NCBI GenBank assembly: GCA_959347315.1
Contig: OY365810.1
Location: 22,101,835-22,165,834, forward strand
Length of the DNA stretch: 64,000 bases
Reading direction: 5' to 3'
Source: Bimastos eiseni
Taxonomy: Eukaryota > Annelida > Clitellata > Crassiclitellata > Lumbricidae
Shown: piece after piece, positions 37,857 through 52,800 of the stretch
How positions within the stretch are numbered: the first letter of the stretch is position 1
How the letters are laid out: each line of letters opens with the position of its first letter
Made by a program: the position numbers and the translations under genes
The notes under the pieces: generated by a model
What the model was told of the DNA's origin: nothing
Databases searched by the model: none
The model's input: only the letters and a program-made list of their open reading frames with translations

Positions 37857-40800
37857 ATGGCATTGGAACATGGAGTTATGCTGTCAAAGGTTTGCTCTTC
37901 TGGCCAGTGTATAGATTCATATTCCGCGGGTATTTTTTCGCGTGGTGCTTCTGGGGCCGAAACTTCAGCCTCGGAACGCACGGAAAAGTTACTTCTGCAG
38001 CCGAATAATGGCTGTCCTCGAATGGCTACATCCATTACCCATACACAACATGCCACCTCTATTTTGGCTGAAGAAAATGATCCCTTTTTGCGATATTACG
38101 TAACATTGATTGGCATCCGAGGTCTATGGTCTTATGCTTGAGTACCAAGATAGTTAAGTCTCCAGGCTCTTAGCAAGAGTGCTGGGGTTAGTGTTACAGC
38201 GCCTGATGCACAAACTTTGGTTTGATTCAATTTGGTAGACTATCTACTTACGACATTCGCTTGTAGCAATTTCTGCTTCACCGATTTTGACTTGTGATAT
38301 GACTTAAAATGACCATCAAAAGACATCCTGTGAGAAAGTCACTAAATACAAGTGGGCGCTGTTAGAGATCCAATGTCACATAAGTTTTGCTGTACCCTTC
38401 ACCTAAGTCTGCAGCACCTTTACTCAAGTTGTTATGACCCAACAGTTCTGCTTCTTTGTATTGAGATACCATGACGGTGAAGGAGTCATAGTCAAATTTT
38501 TTGGAACATAGTTTTTGTGTAGCGATAATAGCAGGTGACATGGCATATGAAAGAGACCATATGGCAAATTTGGAGTTGTTAATTCAACCTAGAGCTGTAC
38601 CGATATCACTTTTTGCAGATTATGCCGATACCGATTATTGCCTATTATTCATTTGCTGATACCCGATTATTTGGCCAATTATTGCATTGTGTTTCCCAAG
38701 ATGTCGGGTTCCAAAAGATAGACCTACTGCTACTGCCTATTGTTGTGATACAAGCAAAATACTTGATCCGTAGGCAACGTATACATGTAGTTTGGGACTA
38801 ATCCTAGGCTGGCAATACAGATTAGGCAGACTGCCGTCGACCTTGCATGACAGAGGAGAGAAAAGAGATATCTCTGTAGCTGGACCCCTTCTTCTATTAA
38901 ACATGTCCATGATGCCATTCCCTCCCCATTTTTACGATCATGTCACTTTGGCCAAAAATACCAGCCACTCGGCCAGCAGCAAGATTGGGCCAGCAGAGAT
39001 AGATTGTGCCGGGTGTGCGCAGTGTAATTACTACGATTCACTCTGCACAAGACCTATGTTGACACTTTCCCATGCCTGCTGGGTTGTCTTTAAGTAGCCA
39101 AGCTCCACGAAGCCCGAGTTAGCACTGTGTGGGAACGGAATGGAATGCTGTTCTTCACAGACTCAATGATGTTGCTGTCGTCATTTTATTTTTATAGACT
39201 GAGAATAATGTTATAAAAATTTTAAAAAAATAATTTTTAATATCGGCGCTGATTATCTTGCTGATATCCAATACCGCCGATATCTCAATAATCGGTCCGA
39301 TTAATCGGTACAGCTCTAATACAACCATGACTAGCAAAATTTATTGCTAGCTGAAAGATGAGAGTTTTCGTAAAACTCATTTAAAGTTAGGTTCTAAGCT
39401 GCTTATATTTGACACATACACTGTCACTTTGTATATGTTGAAACACATAATGCTTCCCATTGTATGTCATCATACATTATTATTTTCTGATTTTGTGCTT
39501 ATTAGAGGGGTTTGAATAACTCCAGTTTTGAAAGTATTTGTTTTCAGATTTATATCTTAATTAAGAATAGTGGTGCCAAATTGTGGACCCTATTAGCTGT
39601 GGTCATTTAAACATTTCCAACAATACCGGCAATGTATTTTTTGCATGGACAATTGTGCTCTTGATTGACAGATGGAGGTGTCCTCTGGCAAATGCCAGTG
39701 AAAAACCAATTATAAAAAATATTTCAATATTTTGAAGGGTAGAGATATCAGTAATAAGTCTCATGCTGTGGTCCATGTCATATGCGGCATCACATATATT
39801 TCATGTGCTTGAGCTGAAAATAATTATAATCTCAGCCAATTTTTATGCTTGATGTGACCTGTGGCCTCTTTTGTAATGCTTTATATTGTATCTGTTTCAT
39901 TTTTAGACCAGTCCAGCATTCCTGCATGCCAACAGTACAAGCCACACTTGGTGTTTCAGTGCTGTTGCTGAAATCATAGGTATGTATCTTAACTACCTCA
40001 AAACTGTGCAGTATGGCATTATAGCAGTATAATTAATAATTTTAATGATTTCTTATTATGCACAGTAATATACAGTTGACTTTTGCACTCTTTACAGTAA
40101 TGTCCCATTTCGGTTTTCAAAACGCTTGGCCATTGAAATTGCATGGTTACAAGGGGTACAATCTAGAGTTGTACCAATATCACTTTTTGCCGATTATGCC
40201 GATACCGATTATTGCCGATGATTTCATTGCCGATACCGATTATTTTACCGATTATTTCATTGTGTTTCCCAAGATGTCCGGTTCTAAAAGATAGACCTAC
40301 TGTTACTGCCTATTGTTGCGATACAAGCAAAACATTTGTTCCGTAGGAGACGTATGCATGTAGTTGGAGACTATTCCTCGTCAGGCAATTATACAGATTA
40401 GGCACTCCATGAACCTTGCATGGTGAAGGAGAGAAAAGATATATTTATGTAATTGGGCGCCTTCTAACAAACATGGCAATGATGCCATTCTCTCCCCAGA
40501 CAGGCCTTTTACGACGTGACACTTTGGCTTAAACTACTGGCCTAACAGACGAGATCTCTGTGCCCAGGGTAATTAAGCAGGCACTACGACTCTGCAAAAC
40601 AGCTTTCCCATGTTTTATACTAGCACAATGCCTACTGCATGGGTGGTCTGAAGCCACACGCTATGGGAGCGAAGCAAAATGCTGTCTTTCACAGGTTCAA
40701 TGATGTTGCTGTCGTAATTTTGCTCTTAACAACTTAAATAATATGAAATTGAAAGAATTTGTAATATCGGTGCCGATTAGCTTACTGATATCTCTACAAT

Positions 40801-43800
40801 CGGTGCAGATTATCAGTGCTGCTGATGTATCAGTACAGCTCTTGTGCAATTGTTTTGATATTGTGGTCTTTATAAATAATTAGAAAAATATGATTGATAT
40901 CAGGTGTCATTAAAGTAGTGTGACTTTTGACATTTTTTGCTTAGATGATTGACCAGCTACCATTACTCTAAGAGTGTAAGCAACTTTTTTGATGAAGTGT
41001 TGACATTTCCCGGTTAATTTTGAGTTTCTGATATTTGAGCGCAGATAATGCATATGATCCGGATGTTGGTGCAACAGAACTTCGAATCGACAAAGTGATG
41101 ATTAAGGATGAGGTCTGTCTTGCCTTCACCGATAATGGTGCTGGAATGACGCCAGATAAACTTCACCAAATGCTGAGGTAGGGTAACAGAACTTACCTGT
41201 CTGTCTCCACTGAATACACATCTGTTTTAACTGTACAGTGCCAGATCCATGGCTTGCAATGTTCTGTCTGTTTGGAGAAGCATATTACTGTACTTTTATT
41301 TGATTCATGGACAACTGGTACATGGTAAAATTCCTTTAATATAAAAGTTGTTTCTCTTTTTAAAAAAAAGTGTTTCTACTCTTGATGTTTGACATCTTCT
41401 TCTTTGATCGGTTGGACAGTGATTTCTTTAGTGTTGACTCTTTATGGGGGGAGGGTGGCTTAGAATAATGGGTGGCACACTGATATGCCAAGCTCAGGAT
41501 GTGAGATATCATATCAACATAGACACGTTGATAAAATGGCTAAATATCAGTTAGATGAAATATATCACTTTTTGTTTTAACAGATTATTTGTAATGCACT
41601 GTTCCATGAGGAATAAATTTTTTTGCAATACAAACATGCCAAAAATCTGACACTAGATATGATATCAGACTATAGCGTCAAAAAATGAATGAAAACTGAA
41701 ATATAATTTAAGTAATTAGGTTATTGTATGCTACCGTCTATGTAGTGTATAGACTATAGAGCTATGATATTTACCATTACTGTGGGTTTATTGCTGGCTC
41801 ATTCAACATTACCACAACAGAAAATCCATTGCTGCACTGAAATTGTTCTTCCTATTATTGAGGGTTTTAGCGTTGAAAAATTACCACATCGTCGTTTAGT
41901 GACCAAAATTGTTCACTGTTATTTCTTAGATAAATTAACGCAATTACATCCCTCTCACCAGAGCCTGACACTGTGTTGGTCTCCACTGCCAACAGTCATA
42001 CTATATACTGCTAGAAGCGCTATATTAGTGTTTGGGTACAATAACATATTATTCTTCAAAACATCAGCTTCAGTTGCTCGTTTGGGCAATTCTTAATATT
42101 TTTTGAAAGTTTTATAAGTTTATTACTTTTATTCTTGTCAATTTTCTAAGTATTCTGTATCTGATGTATTTTGTTCTGCTCTCAATAAATTATTTTCATT
42201 TTTGTTTTCTCCTAGTTTTGGATACTGTGAAAAGGTAGAAATCCGAGGGCACAAACCAGTTGGCCAGTATGGAAATGGATTTAAATCTGGTTCCATGCGG
42301 TTGGGAAAAGATGCCATTGTGTTCACCAAGGGCAGAACAACTTGGTCTGTTGGATTTCTTTCACAGACATTTCTTGCTACTATTAGGGCTGATACCGTTC
42401 TTGTGCCAATCATCACGTTTGATAAGGCAACTAATATCCTTTGCTATTTAACATCCATGATGATAATACTATTCTGCTTAAATTTAAATATCTTTCAGTA
42501 TAATTAAGTTTTCTATTGCCTCAGGAGCATGGAGAGGAAATACATTTATTTTATAGGCTGTTTGCCTGCTAGACATGGATTCGGGATATGTCCAGGATAT
42601 GCAATTTACTCTCGTGTTGGTCTTTGTGATATGTATGGTTGCCAAATGTGCATATGCTCTCAGAAACTGAAAGTTGTGCATCAATGTTGACTTAATAGTA
42701 AATAATACTATTGTTCCACTGCAAGGAAGATTCACTTTCCCACGACCTCAGGTCCAAAATTCCTTTAGCATCAGTGGTTCAATTCAGCTGGATCTCAGAT
42801 CCCCCACCTCAACCAGGATATGCGCTACCCAATAGATGAGATCTAACATTCCACCACCTAAATTTCCTGATTACACGTTATCTCTCAAAACTCAACCATA
42901 CATATATTGTTTCACACATTTTGTGCTTATCCAAATAGCAAATAGCGATTATATCTGTTAAAGATTCGCCACTTAGCCTGATTGAAGCTTAAGTTTTAGA
43001 TTTATAAATGTGTTGAGATCTGGAACCTCTGGATGAGAAATTTAACCACTGATCAACATTATAACTGTTATCTATTAATTGATAAGGCACAGGGCACCTG
43101 TTTATTTTGAGTGTTTGCTTGTGTGTGTATATATGTACGCATGAGAACGCTTAAATTTCCACGTTTTAGGTAACTCAGAATGATGTTGTGTCATGTCAAA
43201 GACATGAATCACAAACAAATTGATTTTTTTAGCTTCTAGTGAGAGAAGGGAAAAAGAGGATAAGAAATTGTTGGTCTTTAATGTATTGCTCAAGAGTCAT
43301 CTTATGACACACTAGTGATAAAGAAGTTGGTTAGGAATAAGTTATGTCAGCCTTGCTTGATTGTTTGTTTGGGTTAGTGTTTAATATTTTTCTTAACTGT
43401 TGTGAAATCTATGATTGGTCAAATAATTTTTTTTGGTAAAGTTGTTGCAATTCCCAACGAGTTAAGTACCGAGATTCACCATGTACTTGTGTTCACAGCA
43501 ATTCAATAATGAGATTTCAATATTCATTTGTATGTTTATCCTCGCTCTTTATCGACGAGCCGCATTGATTTCTCAGTCACTCTTGGTGCACTCTCATCAT
43601 TAAAGTGCTGGAACCTTAAATGCGGTGATTATTGTGCTCAAATTACAGTTGCAAGAGGTTGCGGAATTACCATTTGATTGATTTTCAGACAATCTTTATT
43701 GGAAAACAGAATGTTTGCATATAAAAGTCGTTAATTTACTATGCCTGTTGTCATTTCAAGCATTGATTCAAGTGATAATGGCTTTCAACTGTTTGTGCTT

Positions 43801-46800
43801 TGTAACATTTCCCATTCACCATGATTTTTGTCTTCCTTAACATCTTCCTTTAACATCAAGTTGTTTATCGAGACGACACAGAAGGAAGCCTAAAGTCAAT
43901 ATTTTCCCATTCCATTTTCACAACGCTCAAATCAGTTCTTAAGGAATATGCAAACTTAGACGGACATGAAACTGGAACACGTATAATTATCTACAACCTT
44001 AAAAGGTAAGCATCCGCATATTTCCTGTTTTATTGGCGGATGAGAATCAAGCACATGTGTCTGTCAAGCTTGGTTATCTGGTAATAGTGTTACTGTATGT
44101 AGGTAACAGCACGTGTGACCTGCCATGTATCCATGAGCTGAAGAAAGAGCTGCAAACCAGTGAGTCTGAATGAGTTCAGTTTGTTTTAAAAGTGGAAGTT
44201 GCAACAAGGTGGAGTCATCCGGGAATGGGTATAAATACTTGGGAAATGCATAGGATGAGGAGGAAGTTATTTGGGAGATCCAAACTTTCAAGATGTATAA
44301 CAGATTGGTCTATATGAATTTTCTCAACAATGTCAGTATTTTTTACTTTCTTGAAATTTCTTGTTAACGTTTTTCTATCGTACTGTCTTGTTAGTATTAT
44401 AACTGCCATGGTGTATACAGATTGATTTAATTAATTGTTTGTATTGTAATTACACATATGGAATTGGTGTACTTTGCTAATTTCATCACAGCAAAATAAA
44501 GAGTTTTAATCACCACTGTTTTCTTGTCATGAATGGTATTTCTGCTGTCACATTGTGTCTCTGAAATCTTCAGTTTGAAACTATCCAACAGATTGTTGGG
44601 ACAAATTTATAAAACATTGTTTGAACTTGTATGTAACATTCTAGTTCCCATTGATTGTGTAATATTTTCTGATAATGAATTATCTACAAATGTTGCAGAG
44701 GAACAGATGCCATGTTGGAATTGGACTTTGATTCAAACCCAAGGGACATCATTAACTCCGAGCACCATGAGTTTGACAATTCCAACGCACGCATTGTTAA
44801 GGAATACACCCCTGAATACCGGAGATCTCTTAAGGTTTGTTGTAGTCTGCCTCATGCAGTGTCACTGTGTATATTTGCTTACATCTGTTTGGCTTGCAAT
44901 GTGTCTGTATTATGCTTTGCGGTAATAGATCCCAGGGTGCAGAACAGCCTGGCATTTTGTGATAGTTTACTGTTAAGTGCAGACTGTCCATGATGTACTC
45001 TGCCACCTGATGCAAAATTTGGTCATCATCTTATCAGGATTTGATCTTTTAGCAGGAAATGGTTATCGAGCCATTGGCCTTCAGTTTAGTGCCACTTATT
45101 CTCTGACATCCTGCAAGCAAGATTGTTACAGATCAACACTGTCGCAGTGGGTGGCTTCACAGTCAATCAAAATGTCACCACTGCTCCAGCATTAATAATC
45201 ACTAGCAACAGAGCTATTTTATTCGTTTCTTTTGTTGAGCTAATAAGAATTGATGCTCATTGGGCTAAACTATTCAACTATTGAATGCTTTGTTAAATAA
45301 GGTAACAGTTTTTGCTTTTTATCCATCAGGAATATTGCAGCATTCTGTTTCTAAAGCCTCGGATGAAAATAATCATCCGAGGAGAGAAAGTGCGGACAAA
45401 GCTCATCAGCAAAAGCCTTCAGAAGATGGAAGTGGCCCTCTACAGGCCACGCTTTCTTGTACGTATTAGTAAGCATGTGTCGAATGCCTTCTGTTTATTC
45501 TTGTCAAAGTCACAATTTCCTTTGGCCAAACCAAATTTATTTTCAGTATTTGATATATCACACAATAATAATTGTCGTTGAAACTATCTTCAGGAGAATC
45601 TTATTCTTTAAGCAGGCAGTGAGTGTATTCTTGAACCTATTCTTTCATGTGTGTTTCTTATCTTGGGTCATTTTATTACTGAGGAAAATGAATGGACATG
45701 CAAAAATCACTTCTTCAAGATTATTTATTGCAGTCAATAAGGGAACATATAAATTGTGTTTCCTTTCACTACTATGATGAAATTTCATTTCTGTGCATGA
45801 GAGTGCTTTTTGTACATATGTGGCATCACAAACCGTAATATGTGGCATTATGAGTTGTTGAATAAAACACCAAAAAAGATTAATAATAATAAGTGATTTT
45901 CACACAAAGCAGTTAGAAAATACCTTTAGTACATTTTTTAATGGGTGGATTATCTAACATTTGTATCTTTTAATATGATTTTCGTGCTTTTAAAAAAGTA
46001 TTGCTTAAGTTTTGCATGATTTTATGGTACTTTTTATGCATTTACTTTGGCTAGGAACATGCTAAAGCAATAATTCTGGTGTCATTTTAAGCTGAAAGTA
46101 TCTTCTTTCCAATTAAATATAAAACCTATATGTGAAATTTACTACATAAGACTGAAAACAGTTTGTGTGGTGCCACATATTATGAGTGATGTAAAAAATT
46201 TGTTTGGTTTGGTCTAATGACATTCAACAACATTGATTTCATGTTTGTTATTCAATTATGAAGCAGTTGATGCCAGTGAAGATCATCCTTGGCTTTAGTA
46301 CATCTAATGAAGACTTTGGTATGATGTTATACAACAAGAATCGACTGATCAAGGCATACGAAAGAGTTGGATGTCAGAAACAGGTCAGTGTGCAGATTGT
46401 TAATGGTCACTTTACAGCCTCTTTGATTGTGTTCTACTGCATATTTTACCAATGCCAATGTTACCAATGCCAATGTTACCAATGCCAGAGTAGCGAAAGA
46501 AAGACTGATTTGACCTCTGGAAGGGTAGCGGGAGTTGATCCAGCGTCCATGTTGATCTGCTGCTCTTTGTGCGATTCACCTAAATCTTATTAACACTGGA
46601 CAACAAGTTCTGAAGAGTTGTATTTCCTGAAAGGTGATTACGATGGACATATACACAATTACGAATATTTGATTTAATTACACAATGATGCTGCCCAGGG
46701 TATTTCATTAGCTCTACTGAACTAGCTCTACAGCGTGGAATAATAATAATAAAGACGATTTATATGGCGCCGTAACGCAGCCATACCGCTACAAAGGCGC

Positions 46801-49800
46801 TTAGGAATGATCTATCTAAGGTCATCCACTCCTTTCCTAGGGTACCCTCTGATACATTTCGTAGACATCTCAAGACTTTTGCTCGGGCCTGGATCGTGAG
46901 CGTCTCTGAGTAGTCGTCTTGAAGGATCGCTATATTAAATTCATATCAAGTTGCGTGTGCTGACATGTAAAGTATGTCTTTGTTTGACGACTCACCATTC
47001 GCCAGATGACTTAATGATGCCATGTCCTGATGGTCCATCGTTCCCCTCTGATGTCATGCTGCTCTGTGTTATATTTGAAATCCATCCACCATTTGTATCA
47101 CAGCATGTACAGGCATCAAACATGTTTTGATAGTAGGTCTATATTTTGGAATGGAACATTTTGACTCATATTCTGTACCATTCTAATAATCAGATGGATG
47201 TTTTTGACATAATATGCAAAAAGTGATATAGGTAGAGCTCTAATGCAATTAGTACTAAAACGTGTACAGTGCTATTGTGTAACAAGACGTTTTTGCTATT
47301 GTGTAACAAAGTGTAAAGTGTAACATTGTGTAACAAAGTGTAACATTGTGTAACAAAGTGTACATTGCTATTGCGTGACAAGATGACTACTGCTATCTTG
47401 CTCAGGAGTAATGAATCTGTTTTTGGGTCATGCTCGCCCATCATTGTCTGTGCAGAAATATAAATTGTCAACACTCACAAAGAATTTCTCATATCTTCTT
47501 GGGGTCAAAAGACCGAAAAGTGCATTCCTCAGTTGATTGTTGCTGAGTGTGAAATTGGAATTGAAACTCTTAATCCAGCGGATTGGAGAAATCAAAATCC
47601 AGGTTATGGTGGGTTTGCAAGATTATTGGAGTTAAATCATGCAGCTATGAATCATATGACTGCTAGGATGCAATTCAAGTGAAATGGCTCGGATCAATTG
47701 GGCCATGTGAAGGAAGCATCAAGGTTTTCTCCCCTGATCTGCTCAGACTGGCGCATAAACTTTATTCCTCGAGCCCTTAATGAGAACCTTCTTTAATAAG
47801 TCTATTTGGTGCATCCTAAGTATAGCCTTGGCCTCAAATATTAGCATTAATCCCACATTTTCTGACTCCTTGGAATAATCTGTCAGCTCTCGTAAACAGT
47901 TTGTTGTTGCTGTATTGTAGTTGTGTCAATCTTATGAAAATCGAATAAAATGAATTTCGATTGATTGATTAAGAAGTAGTCTTTTTAATAACAAATCATT
48001 TACATTGCATTCAAGTTCCACTTATGTTAGAATGCTGAGTACATGGGTCTGACGTGTGACATTTGGCCGTAGAAAAATTCATGTAACTGTATTAATGTGT
48101 ATTAATTAAGAGATGGATACATTTGTGCTTTCTTGGATAGGAAATTAGAGTTGTTGTGATTTCAATTTATGAAATATGTGAAATTCTATTATGCAAGTAC
48201 ATGCAAATAAACCATGTTTAATTTTCTGGATTTGATAGATAAGCGGACAGGGTGTGGGAGTGGTTGGTGTTGTGGAGGTAGACTTTCTGGAACCGATTCA
48301 TAATAAACAGGACTTCAACAAGACAGATCGTTACAAGTATGCACTGAGCATGTTTTGTGGTTGTTACATGTGTGATTGTTTCTTATAATAATAATAATGT
48401 GTACAGCATAGACCTGTCCATATCATTTAGTGAACTAATTAACTGAAGTAGAATGCAATTTTAAAGATAAACATTAGTTACACTTTTTCAAATGTCTGTG
48501 CAATGTTTAATGTTGCTGGACAGTATTGGAACCAATATTCCTACAGTTATTATTTTGCAATATTATTATTATTATTATGCATTTATTAAGTGCAGCAATC
48601 AATAGCACTGAGTCTGTGACGAGTGAGGGACTTGTTCAAGGTTCATACACAATGACAGTCTGAGCGGAGTCTTGAGTGCTCTAGCCAGTCATCTACTTTG
48701 TGAATATTTGCAATGTTACCCATTGGGCCAGTTTTCTGCAGAACTTAGCTGTTTTCTTCAGTTGACCAAACATCTATCTGCTTCCAAGGTTGTTACTGTC
48801 TATACATTCTCGATGATATTGGATTCTGAACAGGAAGTAAAGGCATATGCCAAGTCATCTTACCTCAGATCTTGGTCTTTGTGTCTTATATCCCAGAACC
48901 TTATGTCTCGAAACAAATCTGATCCAAAATATCTCATATCTTAAAATGCAAATTTCAGATCAAAGGCCCAAAATGGCATCAGTTAAACAATTTGCTGCAT
49001 CCAGTTCCTCTAGTTTGTACAAAATTTTGTCACATTTCCATCAGTATACTACCAAATTGTGCTAATTTTTTTGTTTTTATTTTTAAGAAGCCTTATCATT
49101 TTTATAATTGTCTCCAGTGGATTTTTACTTTTTATTGGATTGTATGCATGACCTAACTGCTAACTATAATGACTAAAATAGATTTTCGATACAATTTAGT
49201 TCTGGTCATAAATGTCCTTGAAAATCTGGCAATGCTCAAGGTTCTGATCTTATTTTCACTATTTGTAGTCTGATTTTGCTTGAGGTCTCACCCTCATCCC
49301 CTTGTTGCTTAAAAACTGTCCTATTGCTTTGGGGCTATTATGGCTGAGAGGGGTTCTGAATAGCTAGTTCTGTAAGAGGCACTTTATAGATTTTCATATA
49401 CGTTATTGCACAGTGTACATTTTACAGTCCATTCAACAGAACCTTTCATGCATTCCTCACAAGGAAGAAAAGTCAAATCCATACCTTTCAGATTGAATAT
49501 TTTTATTCAGATTGAATATTGAGTATATTTAGATTGGCATTTAGATTTAGCCAGTATTTCCACTTGTTTATCACTCAATTCCAATCATAATCTTTGTGAT
49601 GTAGCCAATTGTTTGTAGGTCAGTAATGATTTAATACATACCCTATAATGTAATGGAGTGACATTCATCCGTCTGGAGCATTGCTGTTTCTGCAGCCCAT
49701 TGCCAGTCGTCTCTATCAGCCTCATAGTAGGACTGGATTCCAATGTTTTTCGTTTTGGGTCAAGTACAATAAAATTTGGTTTGTAAAATGTTGTGATTAT

Positions 49801-52800
49801 GGACATTCAAGATCTTGTTTATATTGGTTTGTGTGATTTTCAATTTGCAGCGCTTTCATGAATGTTCTCGCTCAGAAGTTGAATGATTACTGGCAAGAGA
49901 AAACCAACACGACAGACTCTGCACCAACTGTGTAAGTGATTGAATTATGTTGCACATAGGATGTTCCAAGGTTGTTGCAGTTGGAACACTAGTTGCCAAG
50001 GGTGTAACAAGCAGGGGGCAGAGGGGACACCGGCCCCCCAGTTTCAAACCTGGGGGGGGGGCAAGGCCCCCAGTTTTAGTGCTCAGTGCCCCCCAAGTGT
50101 CACCCAAATCGGTTCTTTTTTATGTTTCTCCAATGGCTTTTTAGGATGACTTTTGTTAAGATAATTTGTGCCCCCATTTTTCACATTTCTAGGGGGACAA
50201 AATTAAAAAAGAAATTTTGTGCTTCGTGCAATATTTTTAAAATTATGCCCCTCCACTTTTCAAAACCTTGTTACACCTCTGCTAGTTGCCATACTGATTT
50301 GTATACATGTATATACATTATACAGTGTATAATATACTGATATAATATATGTATATTTTTATGTGACTTGCTGGCAGAAAAGTGCCATTTGTGGGATTGC
50401 TAATTATGCAGATATTTCAATTTTTTCGTCAAAAATGACTTTTATGGAGAAATTTATTGTTGCTGTTTTGGACTGTACCGATATTGAACTTCAGAATCAT
50501 GGCATCAGATTTTAATAATTTTTACTATTTTTGCAAAAAGTTAAATATTTTAATGTTTGTAAACCCTTTAACGACCCGTGTGTACTAAAAATTATGGGAA
50601 AACATATGCAGCTGGTTGTTTAAGGGCATCATATATGAGTATGCCACAAATAGGTAATATTTTGTACTTATCAAGGCAGCTTGAAGTCAAACAAATAACT
50701 GGAGAAGTGTAGCATAGTGTTATTGACTAATAATATTCATTAATACATAATGATAGATCTGCAGAGTTTCATCTGTAACACTTGAAAGGTCCTTAATTAA
50801 TTGCATGCTAAAGTATGACAACTTTTCATTGTCAATTGACTTGAATTTGACGCATTTCACCATGTCTCACTCAAAAGTGTATATCATGGAATGGTGCAAG
50901 ATATCTTTTTGCAATCTTCATCATTTGATGGTTTGAAAAATGGTATAATGTCAAACTCCAGGTATGGCACCTTTTATGCCAGCCCATCACATAATATTGT
51001 ACAATTATTTGTAGTTTTAAATTGTGACACAGTTTGAAGCAAAATTCCTACAAGGTTTTGTTCTCAAGGAACTTTTATGGAATGATTGTCTGATTTCATG
51101 GACCTGCTTGTGCTATGGAGATAGAAATATTCTTAGTCTACATTTTAATTAGACTGTGTTCGTGTTAGTTCGTGCATTGGCTGCTCAGAAGACGTGAAGC
51201 AAAGGCATTTTTTCAATTCCAAATCAGCTTACTATTCTCAGAAAATCTTTTTATGACAGATAATTGATGTAAGTGGTGAGCCCCTCGATTTGGAATGGCC
51301 GCCCTTTGACTCTCCGCTCCCTTCCTAGAAGTCCCTCTCAGGCATTCCTCTCTTATCTGAAGACTATTTTATTTGGCCGCTTTGGGGTTGGGAGCCTCTG
51401 AGTAGTCACCTTGAAGAGGCGCTATACACAAATTCTCGTAATGAATGAATGAATGAGTAAGTTTACCGTTGAAGCATCCCTGGTAGTTAAACTGTGTTTT
51501 TTGGTTGGTTTTTGGTTGACTTGCTATTTATCATGGCAGTGTATACTATAAGTAGATGAGTGAAATAAGTACACTTGGCAATTGTTTCTGTGTGTACAGG
51601 ATAACAACTCCATGGATCTGGGCTCAGTGTGACAATCCTAAGTGTCTAAAGTGGCGTCGAATGCCCCAAGGAGTGACATCAGAAGGCCTTCCAGACAAAT
51701 GGTTCTGTTATATGAACTTAGATCCAACACACAAGTAAGATGTCTTGCCTGACCATTCATGGGAAGGTTTAATGCTGGGTGACAATCTAGCCAATGAGGC
51801 TCTTTTAAATGCTACATAGACTTATTTAAATGTGTGTACAAGGTGTAGCTAGATTTTGTTTTGTGTTATTCCAAGGAATATTTATGCAATTAAATGTTGA
51901 TGGTGAGTTGGCTAATTGAGCCTTTTCTGACAGATGAATTCAAATAAATGCAAGGGGTGTAGAAATAAAAGTAGGTGATTCCACACACCTATAACCTGAG
52001 TTTGTGAAAGGCTGCTGATGGTATGAGAGGAATTGCATCTGTCTAAGTACAGGTGTCAAGGTCCATACTGAGGGGTACCGATTAGTCGACTGTCCATCCC
52101 TTTGTTGTTAAATAAATGGCTTATAACCCGTTTCTGTGTGGCAGATGTTGAGACAGACAAGAAGATTGTAGTAAGATCAAGCATAGAAGAATATGTTTTG
52201 CTTCTCAAAGGTTTGTTGATAGTTTTCATCCAGTTTGTTGGCCAGAGATCTGTTGTAACCTTGAAGTGATGGGGAAGAGCATTCCCATGTCATCAGTTTT
52301 GAGTTCTTTTTATTTGTTGTTGTTGTAAGATACATGGTAATCATGATAAAACATATCTGTATCCTTGCCTCCTCCTCGTCAGCCACTATAAGACCATCCG
52401 CATACAGCATATCCCATTCACCTCTCTTCTTACATGTTCCAATATAGCATCCATTACTATGATAAACAGAAGAGCGCTAATTCAGAGACCTACTCTGATC
52501 TAGAATTTTTTCAGTGTTGGCACTTGGCACTCTATCAAAAGCTTTCTAGATCTACAAAGGTTCAGTATATTGTGTTGTTTCCTTCCAATGTCTTCTCCTG
52601 CACCTATCTCAGTAAGAACTATTATTCTTTTGGATGATATGATCAAAACAGTTTTCTTAACGAGATGGAGGGTGTAGTGGACACCATCTGAGGTGATATT
52701 CCATAGATGTCAATGGTCATCCATTCGAATACTGACCAGCTTTGACATTCATGAACTCAACTGTACCTACCAGTATTATTCCAACATATCCAAGCTACTG

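Noticed and set aside
42417..42507. GT-type donors for MORC exon 4 (GTTTGA at 42417, GTATAA near 42498) and a GC donor at 42427
   Set aside because: None keeps the phase needed to continue into TATCGAGACGAC; the AT-AC solution does.
46258..46593. 111-codon frame running through MORC exon 8
   Set aside because: Only 46267-46383 is exon; the rest reads through the donor into the 15-bp tandem repeat.
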